A stretch of 64,000 nt of DNA from Acanthochromis polyacanthus (Eukaryota; Chordata; Actinopteri; Pomacentridae), in the NCBI RefSeq assembly GCF_021347895.1, contig NC_067124.1, positions 21,628,521 to 21,692,520 on the forward strand, read 5' to 3'. Below the pieces are notes generated by a model, which worked only from the letters and a program-made list of their open reading frames with translations, was not told the origin of the DNA and did not search any database. Positions 51,856 through 62,065 of this stretch are shown piece after piece. A program made the position numbers and the translations under genes. Position 1 is the stretch's first letter, and every line of letters starts with the position of its first letter.

Positions 51856-53400
51856 AAAAATAATTTTAGTCATTTATCAGACAAAAACCCGGCCTAAATA
51901 CATTTAAGTGGCATACAAATTTTGTTTCTAACTCGTTACATAATTCCAAACTAATTATAATTGTGCTTTAAAGATATTATAATGTCGCTTTGGACTCTGG
52001 TAAACTGAGGTGAAATTTTTTTTGACATTTCACTGATTAAATGATAATGAAAATAGTTGTTCATTGTTGCTGTATTATTATGCAGTTTGTTGGCCTTCTT
52101 TGGAAAAACTGATGTGATCCTCAAGTGTTAGGTTCCCACAAACCAGCAGTGTGATACACTTAGGATGCAGACACTAAATACTGTCTACCTGTTGAATCTA
52201 AGCCCTCCTACTTTTGACCCCTGAGCTTGATGTGTTATTTTTAGAAGTATTCGCAGCTGATTATGCAGTTGCGTCCCCTCCCTGGCACTACCAAGCTGGT
52301 GGGGCAGCAGATGAGGCCAATCTGGCAGACCTTCAAGTGTTGGCTGTGCAGAGAAGCACAGGGTGTTCTGACAAGCCCAAACTGGAGCTACGTAATTCGC
52401 TGTCTGAGGTCTGAGGCTTCTGCTCAGTGTACCCATGGGGGGAGTGTTAGCACAGAGGAACAGCCAGCCAGTCATGCCCACATCAGACTTGATAGACTCA
52501 CTCAGCCACTTAGTCACTCAGCATTCACAGTAAAGTTTGATTAAAAAAGACAGGAAAAAATTCACTACCAAGATTCGTGACAAGAAACACAGCCTTCTAG
52601 AATTACCATTAGTAATGTAATTAGACTCTATAATTGAAAATGAATATTAAATGACAGCATGTCTTGATTAAATAGCACTACTTCCATTCTTCAGAATTTC
52701 CTTAATGATCACATACGGTTTGATAATCATAGAATTACATAATGACAGAGGAAAGATGGGTTTCCATCTTACCTAAATTAGGTGTAGATGGATAGATGGT
52801 ACCCAACCATCAGTCTTTGGACAAAAACCTACACTAAATACTGCTTTACTAGAAAAATCTCTCAGAAATATGGTTATTTTACAACCAAATTCCTCACTGT
52901 ACTTCTTTGTCCAGAGTATAAACTTTTCAAAGTCAATAATGAAGGAAAAGAGGCTTTGACAGTATCTCTCCCCTATTGCATGTATCATCTATGTTGCTTT
53001 TCAAGGTGTGTGTCCCCGCCCCCCAGTAACAATTTATCTGCATGGAAGAAGGCTATTTTAGTTTGTTCCAGGGTAATACCCTCACTGTCATTTCCCTGAA
53101 AACATGAAACATGGAATTTATAAAGGAGTGCCTGAATAGAGATTATATAAAGAAAAAAAAATCAATTTTCAGTTCATTGTGGAGAACAAATTCATTCATA
53201 TCTCCGTGTCCTTGGCCCATGGTTGACGGTGAGTTCAATTTAAGCTACGGCGTGTTGACAGGAGACACAAGCAGGGAAATACCAATGAGGAAGGTGGGAC
53301 ATGTGCCGTAGTGAACTCTTCTTATATTTCCCACAGAATAATTTTCCAGTTTTAGTTAAGTGTATATAATCAGCCTTTGTGCTGAAGTCCAGCCTCCTTT
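51856..53400. other. Intergenic DNA with a GC-richer patch
   Basis: 52190-52520 is GC-richer than its surroundings and has overlapping open frames on both strands (up to 110 codons, minus), but no domain is recognised and neither frame has a clear gene structure. Just upstream of the NMRK2 copy, CCTTTTCTTTTTCAG at 53396-53410 looks like a splice acceptor. Confidence 0.45.
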
Positions 53401-53493
53401 TCTTTTTCAGCTTTCTTCCATGTCCGATCGCTCCCGGCCCGGTTTTTGCTGACGTTTTAGACCCTTTTTCCGAACTTTGACCAATCCGAGAAC

Positions 53494-54015
53494 ATGAAGT
53501 ACGTCATCGGCATCGGCGGCGTAACCAATGGAGGGAAAACCACCCTCACCAACCGCCTGATCAAGAACCTGCCCAACTGCTGTGTGGTCCATCAGGATGA
53601 CTTCTTCAAGCACCAAGATCAGATTGAAGTTGGTGAAGATGGCTTTAAGCAGTACGATGTCATCACTACTCTGTACATGGACACCATGATGAGTACGATC
53701 TTCGCGTGACTGGAGAACCTGGTGAAGTTTGAGAAGTCTCATGGCAATAATAACACCCTGGACACAGAGATTGTCCCGATGTCCAACCACAAGGAGGAGG
53801 AGGAGACTCACATCCTCATTGTGGAGGGCTTCCTGCTTCACACCTACAGGCCTTTGATGAACGTGCTAAAGCAACGTTACTTTATTTCCATCCCATATAA
53901 AGAATGCAAAAAGAGGAGGTGCTCTAGGAAGTCCTCGGTGCCAGACCCCCCCGACCTGTTCGATGGTCACGTCTGGACCATGGACCTGCAACACAAGAAC
54001 ATCTGCTCACTGTGA
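53494..54015 (+). pseudogene. nmrk2: Nicotinamide riboside kinase 2 processed pseudogene
   Basis: NMRK2 phosphorylates nicotinamide riboside to NMN in the NAD+ salvage route and is mainly a muscle enzyme. The frame starts at the ATG at 53494 and reads MKYVIGIGGVTNGGKTTLT, with the P-loop at residues 8-17 (K15), then HQDDFFK (33-39) and GEDGFKQYDV. A TGA at 53707-53709 interrupts the same frame at codon 72. Alignment with the known family places a tryptophan there, so a single TGG to TGA change explains it. The frame then continues with [26 protein letters not shown] and [13 protein letters not shown]. After HVW it diverges and ends TGA at 54013-54015, about 173 codons against about 200-230 for the family, so the C-terminal segment is gone. 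The copy has no introns, although vertebrate NMRK2 genes have several, and is far GC-richer at third positions than its flanks. Both point to retroposition from mRNA. No poly(A) tail or target duplication is obvious; ATTAAA lies at 54083-54088. Confidence 0.93.
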
Positions 54016-56205
54016 AAGATTATTGAGAGCAGCTTTTTGTGATTTCTATGCAGAACACTATGATGTTTGCTGAGCTGTGCACTATTAAATGACTTAAGAA
54101 TATGGAATATTGTTACTGTTTATTATTGTTCTCAGGTTTACTGTTAAATGTACAGAGTGCTACTTACTGCATTTTATTGTATTTTAAAATTTACATTACT
54201 GCACAGAACGTTTCAGATTATTTTACCACAGATCAAAGGTATAGATTGTTGCTGTTCACTGTGTATTGGGTAGTACTCATTTTGATTTAGACTGATTAGT
54301 ATACAGAACCCTATGATGTTTACGGTTTACAGCTGAGAACTAGTTGCTAAAAGTACAGAATATCATTTCTTATATTATGTGTGATAATTATCAGTAAACA
54401 TTCCAAGAAGTGGAAATTGACAGGGTTGTATATAGTGCTGTTCTTGCACAATATTTGTCACTTAATTGCCCTCAGAATACTTTCGTTGAGCTTGCTAGTT
54501 GTACATAACAGGCAGATACTGCAGCTAATGATGCTGTAATTCATATAAACAAGGAAACAAGTCCATCATAATTTGAATGTTAACAGTCCAAAATGAAAAG
54601 GTCATATACAGCTTTCCTATTGGGTTGAAGAGCCAAAAAAAAAAACCCAAAACATAAAAAATACATTGTAAAAGTGAGAGGTCGGTTGCAGCTTTCATTT
54701 TTTCTTACAACTTTTCGGTGGCCCCACCAAAATATCTGTTGTACCCCACTGTACCCCCCCCCCCACACACACACACACACACACACACTAAAATTTATCT
54801 GGATCTACCCCTGATCTTGTGGTCTTATACTATGCTTAGGACACTTGATGGTTTTCAAGATGCTGCTTGGGTTTTAAGGAAGTGATGCTTAGAGATGTTT
54901 GCTTTTTCCTGAAGTCTATAGACAGACTACAGTAAGATGAAATAATTGATCAGCAAAAAAATTATATTAATAATAAAAACCTACTGATTGATAATTGTCC
55001 GCCCCAAAGTAAGTAAATATTTATATTGCACTATTGTTGGAAATATTTAAATAAATAGTCAGATGTTTTCAGAAATATACCTATTCACTCTCTAGCCTAA
55101 AATTCCATGAGGAGCTTGATACCACTCTTGTCTGTACATTAAATATTACAACAGAAGCCAGTTCAGCACTGTCTGCAAGTGCCAAAATCTGCCTAGCAAA
55201 CAAAACTCTGTGGCATTAGGTGCTGGAGTATGCGCAGGACCATGATCAGTCACTTTCTTAAGTCTCCACTGGTTGTGGTTCAAGTAAGCAAATAAATGTA
55301 TTTTCCAAAATGTATATTATAAAAACAATTGGTATTCCAGTGATGATTCGCAAAATCTGTGTCTCGGAAATGTTTGTGGTGCATAATTAGTTTGGTCGTT
55401 CACCATTAGTTACAGAGAGTAACACAGCAAGGGCCATCCTGCAAATCCTTTCATATAGTCTCTTTTTCTCCCCTTTTACCGGCAAACCTGAGCGAAAATA
55501 ACTATGTTTAACAAACCATGAAAGTGTGCGGACATGACCTGAAAGGGATGAAGAGAACGGAAGAAGGGGGGAGGTTTAAAATTAAGTCTTAATCTGAAGG
55601 GCTTTATTCCAAAAAAAAATAAAAAATTAGATGTGCACCGCCCGCAAAGTAAAACAAAATTGCAGCAGGGATGAGATGTCCAACTCAGTAAATTATTTGT
55701 GAAGTAGTTCACTAACTTAAAACTTTTCTGTGTCAGGTAGTGACACTTCAGGTGACATGTATTTGTTTTGAAGACTGCGTGAGATGACATTGTTGTCCCA
55801 GAATACATCTAAGGGATTTTGAAGGAAGCTCTTTGATAACAAGCAAAGGTGGTAGTAGGTGGGTGCAGGAGAGGGGATAAGGAGACTGAACCTGTCACTT
55901 CACTGTTTTTATTATTGGAGAAGACAAAGCAGAGCTGCCTCCTGTCTTTATCGTCTGCTATTTATGCCTTGGCATTTTCCTTTCTGAAGTCAGATATGTT
56001 GTATGTCACAGAAAAGGAATATTTAGTTATCTCTTGTGCTTATTTATAGTATCTGCAGTTGCCAAGGATATGCAAAGTCATTAACTGTACCTTGATTGAA
56101 CTCCCGTCATCTTCCAAAGACAATTTATATCTAATAGTTTGAATATCTGTTGCTTCTGGAACAACAGAAATGTGTCAAAAAGGGTTTTAAGATGCTGACT
56201 TTTTA
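54016..56205. other. Intergenic DNA, no gene seen
   Basis: AT-rich. The string GTGGCCCCACCAAAATATCT near 54719 followed by GTACCCC repeats resembles a teleost interspersed repeat I have seen but cannot name. No gene recognised. Confidence 0.45.
54754..54788. repeat. (C)11 (AC)12 microsatellite
   Basis: Eleven C residues followed directly by twelve AC dinucleotides. On the minus strand this gives a spurious MCVCVCVWGGG reading. Confidence 0.95.
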
Positions 56206-57170
56206 GGGTCCGAGCACCGACTGTGCCGAAGGACTCTATTGAAACGGTAGGGTTTCTTTTTCTTCTTCTTCACTCTTTTCCCGTCTTTTCAAACTCCACT
56301 TTAGTGACCTAAACATACCCCAAAAAATGCATGAAACTTTGCATGCACATCAGGACTGGCAAAAAATCTGATATTTTATGGGACTTGTGCACGTGTGGCA
56401 AAATGGCTCCATAGCGCCCCCTGTAAAATTGAAAAAGTGGTCATTAGGTCAACTGCCATAACGTTTCAATGACAGGTACAATATTTGGGGGGCATATGCA
56501 GCACATCAGGACACACGAAAAAGTCAATCACAGCCATGCCCTAAACCCAACAGGAAGTCGGCCATCTTCAATTAGCTGTAAATTTTTTCTGATTAATAAC
56601 TCATCGGGGGTAAGTCTGAGAGACCTCAAATTTGGCCAGTATATGCAACAGTCCTTCCTGATGAACAGTTATCAAAATGCTCCACAAAAATCTGAGGGCA
56701 CGGTCATGGCGACTCCGCAAAATATTGATCCTTCGCCATGAAACAGGAAGTGTTTTCTAACTCGCCTGAACATGCTCCAATCTGCCTGAAATTTTACATG
56801 TATGATCAGAGTCCCGCGATGATGACATCCATGTAATTATATATATTCACAGTCATAGCGCCACCTTATGGTATCAGGAAATATATATATTTTTTTACAC
56901 TTTGATGTACTATTGTCAGCAGGTTGATCAGATTCACCTTAAATTTTGTGACATTAGCCTAAACACGTTGATGATGATTTCCAGAGAAAATGGTGACTCG
57001 TCATCAAAGGGCGTGTCTGTGGAGGCGCGGTGAATTTTGATGTTTCGCCATGAAAGTTGAATTATTAATATCTCAGCTGCATGTGGTCCAGTCTGGACCA
57101 AACTTCATATGATGGACACCGGTCCAGGTCTGAACACATCCACACTCATGAATTTAAAAATGCTCACATT
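56206..57170 (+). repeat. Teleost GGTCCGAGCACCGA interspersed repeat, 3' truncated
   Basis: Begins GGGTCCGAGCACCGACTGTG at 56206 with a TTCTTCTTC tract just after, then CCATAGCGCCCCCTG (near 56410), AACAGGAAGTCGGCCATC (56549) and the recurring unit CATGCTCCAATCTGCCTGAA (56772). Part of each internal unit is tandemly repeated (about 125 bp). The family is non-coding; its class is not known to me. A related but longer 3' part lies at 62066-62957. Confidence 0.8.
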
Positions 57171-57990
57171 AGCAGATAGCGTCTTGTTACCCGAGTGAAT
57201 ATTTCTTTGGTGAAAACAAAAGCATTACTCACCCACATTTACACAGCGTGCATATCAAACGCAGCACTTAGGGGAAATGCAGAATATGTTAGTCATAATT
57301 CTGCTTATATCACATGTGTGACGGACATTTTAGCAGCCCATTACCACCTCTGTAAGTTATATGCAACATCAGAATGTGCTGAACCTGGAGCCGGCCAGCT
57401 GCTCGTATTAATCAAACAGCCCACTTCCCTTTATGACTCCAAGCACACAGCCCCACCCCCACCCCCACCCCACCCCCCGTCACCGATAGGTACAGACACC
57501 TGATGGTGACAGTAAAGATCTGTTCAGCGATTCTTCATATAATAATGATGTGTATTTTGCTGTACCAGTGAAACTATGATTTTTTTTATTTTTTTTTGCT
57601 TAAATTTGATCTGACTTCCCAACATTTGGCCTGGATTGTACTTGTATACAATGAATGTATGGAAGGTCTTGAAGTTCTCTGACTGGCTTCGACTGAAGAT
57701 GGTCCTCTCACTGGATTTAAGGTTCAGATGCTCAGGAACAAACTCCACCAATGAGCCAACAGGGAAGCTTTAGGTTTATTAAATGTTGCTATGAAGCATG
57801 AAGACTAAACTCTCCACAAGGATCCAAAATAAGTTGGACTTCTACATGAGAGCTTTAATTATTCTTCATCTACGTCCTGAAAAGTTTGGGCAATAAAAAA
57901 GACAAAAACTAATATTTTCAGTTGAACTAAAGACAGACTTTGTGATTTTTCTGCTCACATGTTGTCTTGTAAACTTACTCTTTCAAATAA
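57171..57990. other. Intergenic DNA, no gene seen
   Basis: Contains a C-rich G-quadruplex-forming tract (listed separately) and T-runs near 57580. Otherwise nothing recognised. Confidence 0.45.
57451..57478 (-). other. G-quadruplex-forming tract on the minus strand
   Basis: Five C-runs of 4, 5, 5, 4 and 6 bases separated by single A residues. On the minus strand this gives G-runs with one-base loops, the most stable quadruplex topology known. Confidence 0.85.
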
Positions 57991-59340
57991 ATAGCCGCCT
58001 AACCCCCTGGAAACCAGCGTTTGTCCTGTTTTTGTGTTACTCCTTGGCGACCCCAGACAGCCGGTTATAATGTTTTTTGACAACACACCATAGTATGACG
58101 TTTTTACAGTGATGGTTCTAATATGAAACCAGTTTGACATGTTCAGGCTTTCTTTGTGTGAAAACTCAGAGATTTCAGGTATCAGAAGGTGGTTTTCAAC
58201 TTTCTTTGTAAACTTTCTGCTTTAAACTAAATTTACTTCACTAAGCCAGCCCTCTGGACTTCCAGTAAGCTGTGTTCCTATTGGCTGTCCAGGTGGCTGC
58301 TTGGTGTTATCAGGAACACCTGAGCAACTCAGTGTTATCCTGCCTTATTCGGCTGCAGTGAAACATTTCCTCTGCTCCTCTTCACTGAACCGGGTTTGAT
58401 TCTGTTGCTTTAGTATGTTCTTTAGGCTTTGGCTTTCAGCTTCCAGCAGTAAAATGGACTTTAATGCATTTCTTGGTGTGTTTTAGGGCTTTGTACTGGA
58501 TAGTTGTCTTGGTAAATGTGGTTCTTTAGCCACAGTTACCTCATGGTGCTAAAGTGTGCAGTGATTAGTGGGTTTGGTGCAGCTGAGTTGTGTCTTTATC
58601 TTGGCTGTAGTGAGTCTTTAGAGGTTTTTGGTCAGACACATTCTGTATTCTTGTTTGTGAACCAACAAGGTAAGAGTTCCTGTCCTGATTCTCTGTTTAA
58701 AGAGCTTCTCTGGTAGGCTGCAGGAGACTTTAGCTTTTGGGTTGTGCTAGTTTGTTTTTTGTACGGTTTCATTTGGACGACTATCTTGAGGCCCCTCCAT
58801 GTGGTTTAGTGAGGTTTTCTGTAACAGTTCTACAAAGCAACCTGCAGCAGAAGAGACTTTGAGAGTTTTTAGGAAGTTCTGGAAACCAGACTTTAGAGCA
58901 GCAGAAACATTTGTCAGCAGTTTGAGCAGGAGAATGTGAGCTTCAGAGTAGAAATGAGAAGGAAACCTTCTTGACCCGTGTGGTGAGGTCCTGTACGAGG
59001 AGTTTGAGCAGGTTGTGAAGAATCTGTAGTTCTTTGGTCTGAAAGTACAAGAAGAGTCGACTCATTAAAGGAGAAAACAGGAGATATTGTTGGTTCTTCT
59101 GTTGCTCTGCAGTTTCCAGTTTCCTTAGACCGAAAATCAAGTTGATATTTTAAATGATTTACCGTGTGAGCCCAAGAAGACGTCAATAAACTCCCTCCAT
59201 CCCCTGGACACAACTTTTTATTACCATGTTAATTATTTATTTTAAATATGTTTGTGTTTTAATCATAGTCTTCTCTTTGCTTGTTTAGTTTTGTCATTTG
59301 TGTGAAAGGTGCTAAACAAATAAAGTTGAATTGATAAACT
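57991..59340. other. Unassigned repeat-like segment with a retroposon-type tail
   Basis: The segment lacks recognisable coding sequence; a 99-codon minus frame at 58914-59213 has no known domain. It ends with GAAAGGTGCTAAACAAATAA and AAAGTTGAATTGATAAA at 59303-59337, which resemble the 3' tails of teleost SINE/LINE families. I cannot define its 5' edge. Confidence 0.4.
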
Positions 59341-59434
59341 GAATAACTGACTCATGATTGTAACAATGGTATTTTCATTGTGATTTAAAGGTTTTTCATT
59401 TTTAAGGTTGGGGATAAAATTTTGACAGATTAAA

Positions 59435-60075
59435 GAAATAAACTACATAAAAAAAAGCAATTAAATCAAAGAACATTTAATACAATAAGACTTTCAAAAA
59501 GAACATTAAACATTTAATACAATTAAGTTATATTAAACAGACAAAATATTTAATTAAACAGAAGATCCAAAACATGTAATTATGAAATTAAACACTTTTA
59601 AACAAAAATGTGAAAGATGAAATATTTTAGATAATTAAACATTTAAAAATACAACTGAAGAATATTAAACATTTAAAAAAATACCAAACATTTAATTAGA
59701 TTATTAAACCTTTAAAAAGACAAAACATTTAATTAAAAAATAAATGTTTAATTAGAAATTTTAATTTTAAAGAAATTACTTTAAATAGGAATTAAACAGA
59801 AAATACAATGAAGCATTCAAAAACAAAATTGAAAAGGAAAAGTAAATTTTTCAAACAAGCTGACAAAACATTTGAAAAAAATAAGACAAAACATTTCGAA
59901 ATCAAATCAGACATTAGAAAAGAATAAAAAGTGAGAAAAGAGCAAAACTAAACATTTAAGAAGAATCAAACTAAAGACAAAACATTTGAAAAGACACCAG
60001 TTAGACTTTAGAAGATCAAATTAAACAGAAGAGACGATAAAACGATCAAAAAGAGCAAAAACAGATAAAGGTCTT
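59435..60075. repeat. A-rich degenerate array of AACATTTAATTAAAC-like units
   Basis: Variants of 'AAACATTTAATTAAACAGA' recur dozens of times at irregular spacing, with A content well above the flanks and few T or C runs. Unit length is variable, so it looks like a decayed simple array rather than a clean satellite. Confidence 0.8.
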
Positions 60076-60407
60076 AAAGCGTTTTCTAGCCTGAAATGAA
60101 AACATCAAGTTGTTTCTTCAAACATTTCCTTTTTCTATGTTCTAAGATTTGATTGTGGACAGATTTACTAAGAACTCATTTAAGAAAACTGCTTTCCAGA
60201 TAAAGTCTACTAGTAGTTGAAGGCATCGATCAAACTAATGTTATCTTCTGATCTCCACAAATTTTACTGTTCAGTGAAGAGAATCAAAGTTTGTTAAGGA
60301 TTTCTAAAGAACCCACAGATGAAGGTCTGAGAAGAACTCAGATGGATGGTCTAAATGTGAAATCAAGACTCATGGTCTCAAGTTTTAAGGCTTCTGTTAA
60401 CCAGAAA

Positions 60408-60592
60408 GTTCAAACTAACAGGGAAGTGCTCAAGAACTTTTAGGATTTCAGTCCTCAGACTGTCTAAAAGCTCAAACTAACAGAGATCTGCTCAGGAACT
60501 TAGAAGATATCAGTCCTTGGACTGTCTGAAAGTGAAGTCTAACAGAGAACTGCTGTGGGACTTAGAAAATTTCAGCCCTCAGACTGTGTGAA
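60408..60592 (+). repeat. Three tandem 62-bp units
   Basis: Units start at 60408 (AAGTTCAAACTAACAGGGAA), 60469 (AAGCTCAAACTAACAGAGAT) and 60531 (AAGTGAAGTCTAACAGAGAA), and each ends with a version of CAGACTGTCT plus AA or GA. A partial fourth unit begins at 60593 (AAGCTCAGGTC). Confidence 0.92.
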
Positions 60593-60775
60593 AGCTCAGG
60601 TCCTGAGGTCTCGAGGCTTTGGAAAGTCTTGGAACTGAGGGTTCAACCCTCCAGCACAAAGGCTGAAGTCCAACCTAATGAGAAACACGGTCGAGTCAAG
60701 ACTCAAGTAAAAAAACAAATTCGAAAACGGCAAAAAATAGATGATAGATGCGCAAAAAAAGAAGAGTTAGTATCT

Positions 60776-60860
60776 GAGCGAGTAGCTCATGGGGATAAGA
60801 GGAGCGATTGCTAAGTGGAAGGTAGTAGGATCAAGACCTACCACCGGCATTTTTTTTTTT
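60776..60860 (+). ncRNA. tRNA-like Pol III-type unit with T11 terminator
   Basis: AGTAGCTCATGGGGATAAGA (60781-60800) fits an A-box and D-arm. GTAGG-ATCAAGA-CCTAC (60825-60841) is a perfect 5-bp T-stem with a 7-base loop and doubles as a B box (GGATCAAGACC). CACCGGCA follows, then eleven T (60850-60860). The 5' acceptor strand does not pair with CACCGGC and no good anticodon stem is seen, so this is a tRNA-derived relic or SINE head, not a functional tRNA gene. Confidence 0.6.
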
Positions 60861-60879
60861 GTCTTTGTCTAAGTTTTTC

Positions 60880-60960
60880 AAAAAATTTAAGAAGGGCTTG
60901 GTCTTGAACTGGTGACCTGCAGCTCCATATGCAAACCCTTAGCTCACTGAGCTACAGATC
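60880..60960 (-). ncRNA. Second tRNA-like unit, convergent orientation
   Basis: On the minus strand GATCTGTAGCTCAGTGAGCT (ending near 60940) contains a perfect TAGCTC-AGT-GAGCTA D-arm-like hairpin. CCAGTTCAAGACC (complement of about 60900-60913) is the B-box-like part, with AGCCC after it and a T6 run (A at 60880-60885 on the plus strand). T-stem pairing is non-canonical. It faces the plus-strand unit across about 20 bp. Confidence 0.55.
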
Positions 60961-61018
60961 AGATAACAAAACATAATTTCGTCGTCCCTTTGTCATCGTA
61001 GTTCCCAAGTAACCACAT

Positions 61019-61135
61019 GGGTGGAGTCTGGGTGGAGTCAGGGCGGAGAGCAGGAGGGGAGGTGGGTGGCGGCCTCCCCCCTCTACCCCCCCACCTCCCC
61101 CCACTGCCCCCCGCTACTCCCCCACCGCCCACCAC
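61019..61135 (-). other. Strong G-quadruplex / i-motif tract with adjoining G-rich arm
   Basis: C-runs of 6, 7, 6 and 6 at 61076-61112 separated by 4-base loops (TCTA, ACCT, ACTG), continuing with GCTA and CTCCCCC. The minus strand is therefore a near-ideal quadruplex. Immediately upstream the plus strand is itself G-rich (GGGTGGAGTCTGGGTGGAG). GGGGAGGTGGG at about 61056-61066 is exactly complementary to CCCACCTCCCC at about 61090-61100, so a hairpin competes with the quadruplex. Confidence 0.85.
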
Positions 61136-61209
61136 ACCTTCCCCCGCCTGACGAGTTTTATCAAAATCCGAGTCTCGACGAGTTTCCACCAGGTTGGAGG
61201 CAGAAGAAC

Positions 61210-61680
61210 TTGTCATGAAGAGGTGTCAAAGTCGGCGAGGATGGAGTGACTTTTAACAGCGACTAGAAGGAAGACGACGAGAAGAGCAGGTCTTTAACCA
61301 GCATCCCTAAAATCCATGGAGTCGGCTCCAGAGAAATGAAGGAAAGATTAACTTTTATCAACCTCCATCCCGATGTTCAACTTGATATCTTTACTTTGAG
61401 ATTTTTAGCACCACAAACCTTTAGTATCACACTTTATTATCATTTATTAGGACTTTAATGGAATCCACCAGCAGATTTAGTTTTTGTTGAGAAACTTTGT
61501 TCTTGTCGTTGTGGGACTGCAGTATTTAAAACTGTTCCTTCTATTTGACCTCATGTTTATTAGTTTTAGTGAAGAAAGTTATTTTAATTGTTGATTAGTC
61601 TCTTAAAAAACAAATAATGAATTGGATTAATAAAGAGGTTTAAATTTCTTACTTTGTTATATTTTAAATGACAAAACATA
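61210..61680. other. Non-coding sequence, no gene seen
   Basis: AT-rich from about 61360. No element or gene recognised. Confidence 0.45.
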
Positions 61681-61684
61681 TAAA

Positions 61685-62065
61685 AACTAGAAAAGCACTT
61701 GGAGAGCGCAGACCTCCGCCAGGCCATCTGTCTGTCTGTCTGTCTGTTAACAGCATAACTCAAAAAGTCATGGACGGATTTTCACCAAATTTTTTACAGA
61801 ATGTCCGGCACCCATCTCTAAATTGTACAGAGTCCTTCAAAGAAATCCTGGATCCAGACGGTGATCCGGATCACCTCCAAAATCTAATCGATTGTTACTT
61901 TTTCTCTTCCGGACATTCTGTAAAAATTTGGTGAAAATTTCAATCTTCCCACCTTGATAATGCCACAGTGTGAAGATTTTGATGATTCATAAAACGCTGT
62001 TGCCGTAGCAACGCATCATTGCCGTAACAAACAAAGTACTTTTTGACAGGTTAAAAATGCTTAAA
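61685..62065 (+). repeat. Teleost GAGAGCGCAGACCTCCGCC repeat with internal hairpin
   Basis: CACTTGGAGAGCGCAGACCT at 61697 is a signature of a common fish repeat. It contains a (TCTG)n run at about 61729-61747, inverted arms at 61779-61808 (TTTTCACCAAATTTTTTACA plus GAATGTCCGG) and 61909-61937, and a perfect 16-bp palindrome GGTGATCCGGATCACC at 61860-61875 near the centre. A perfect X-box-like GTTGCCGTAGCAAC occurs at 61999-62012. Non-coding. Confidence 0.8.
61999..62012. promoter_or_regulatory. RFX X-box-like palindrome
   Basis: GTTGCCGTAGCAAC fits the RFX consensus GTNRCC-N(0-3)-RGYAAC exactly. A weaker copy, ATTGCCGTAACAA, follows 5 bp downstream. The match is textual; occupancy is unknown. 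Confidence 0.45.

Noticed and set aside
52185..52520. Overlapping frames (110 and 93 codons) in a GC-richer patch
   Set aside because: No known domain and no consistent splice sites; the composition alone explains the open frames.
53707..53709. In-frame TGA in the NMRK2 copy as a selenocysteine codon
   Set aside because: NMRK2 is not a selenoprotein, the position is normally tryptophan, and the copy has also lost its C-terminus. A nonsense mutation is simpler.
53407..53841. 144-codon frame opposite the NMRK2 copy
   Set aside because: It is the shadow of the GC-rich NMRK2 coding sequence and has no domain.
54580..54786. Minus frame starting MCVCVCVWGGG
   Set aside because: Translation of the (AC)n/(C)n microsatellite.
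58914..59213. 99-codon minus frame in the unassigned 58-59 kb segment
   Set aside because: No recognised domain; overlapping frames in the same segment suggest chance.
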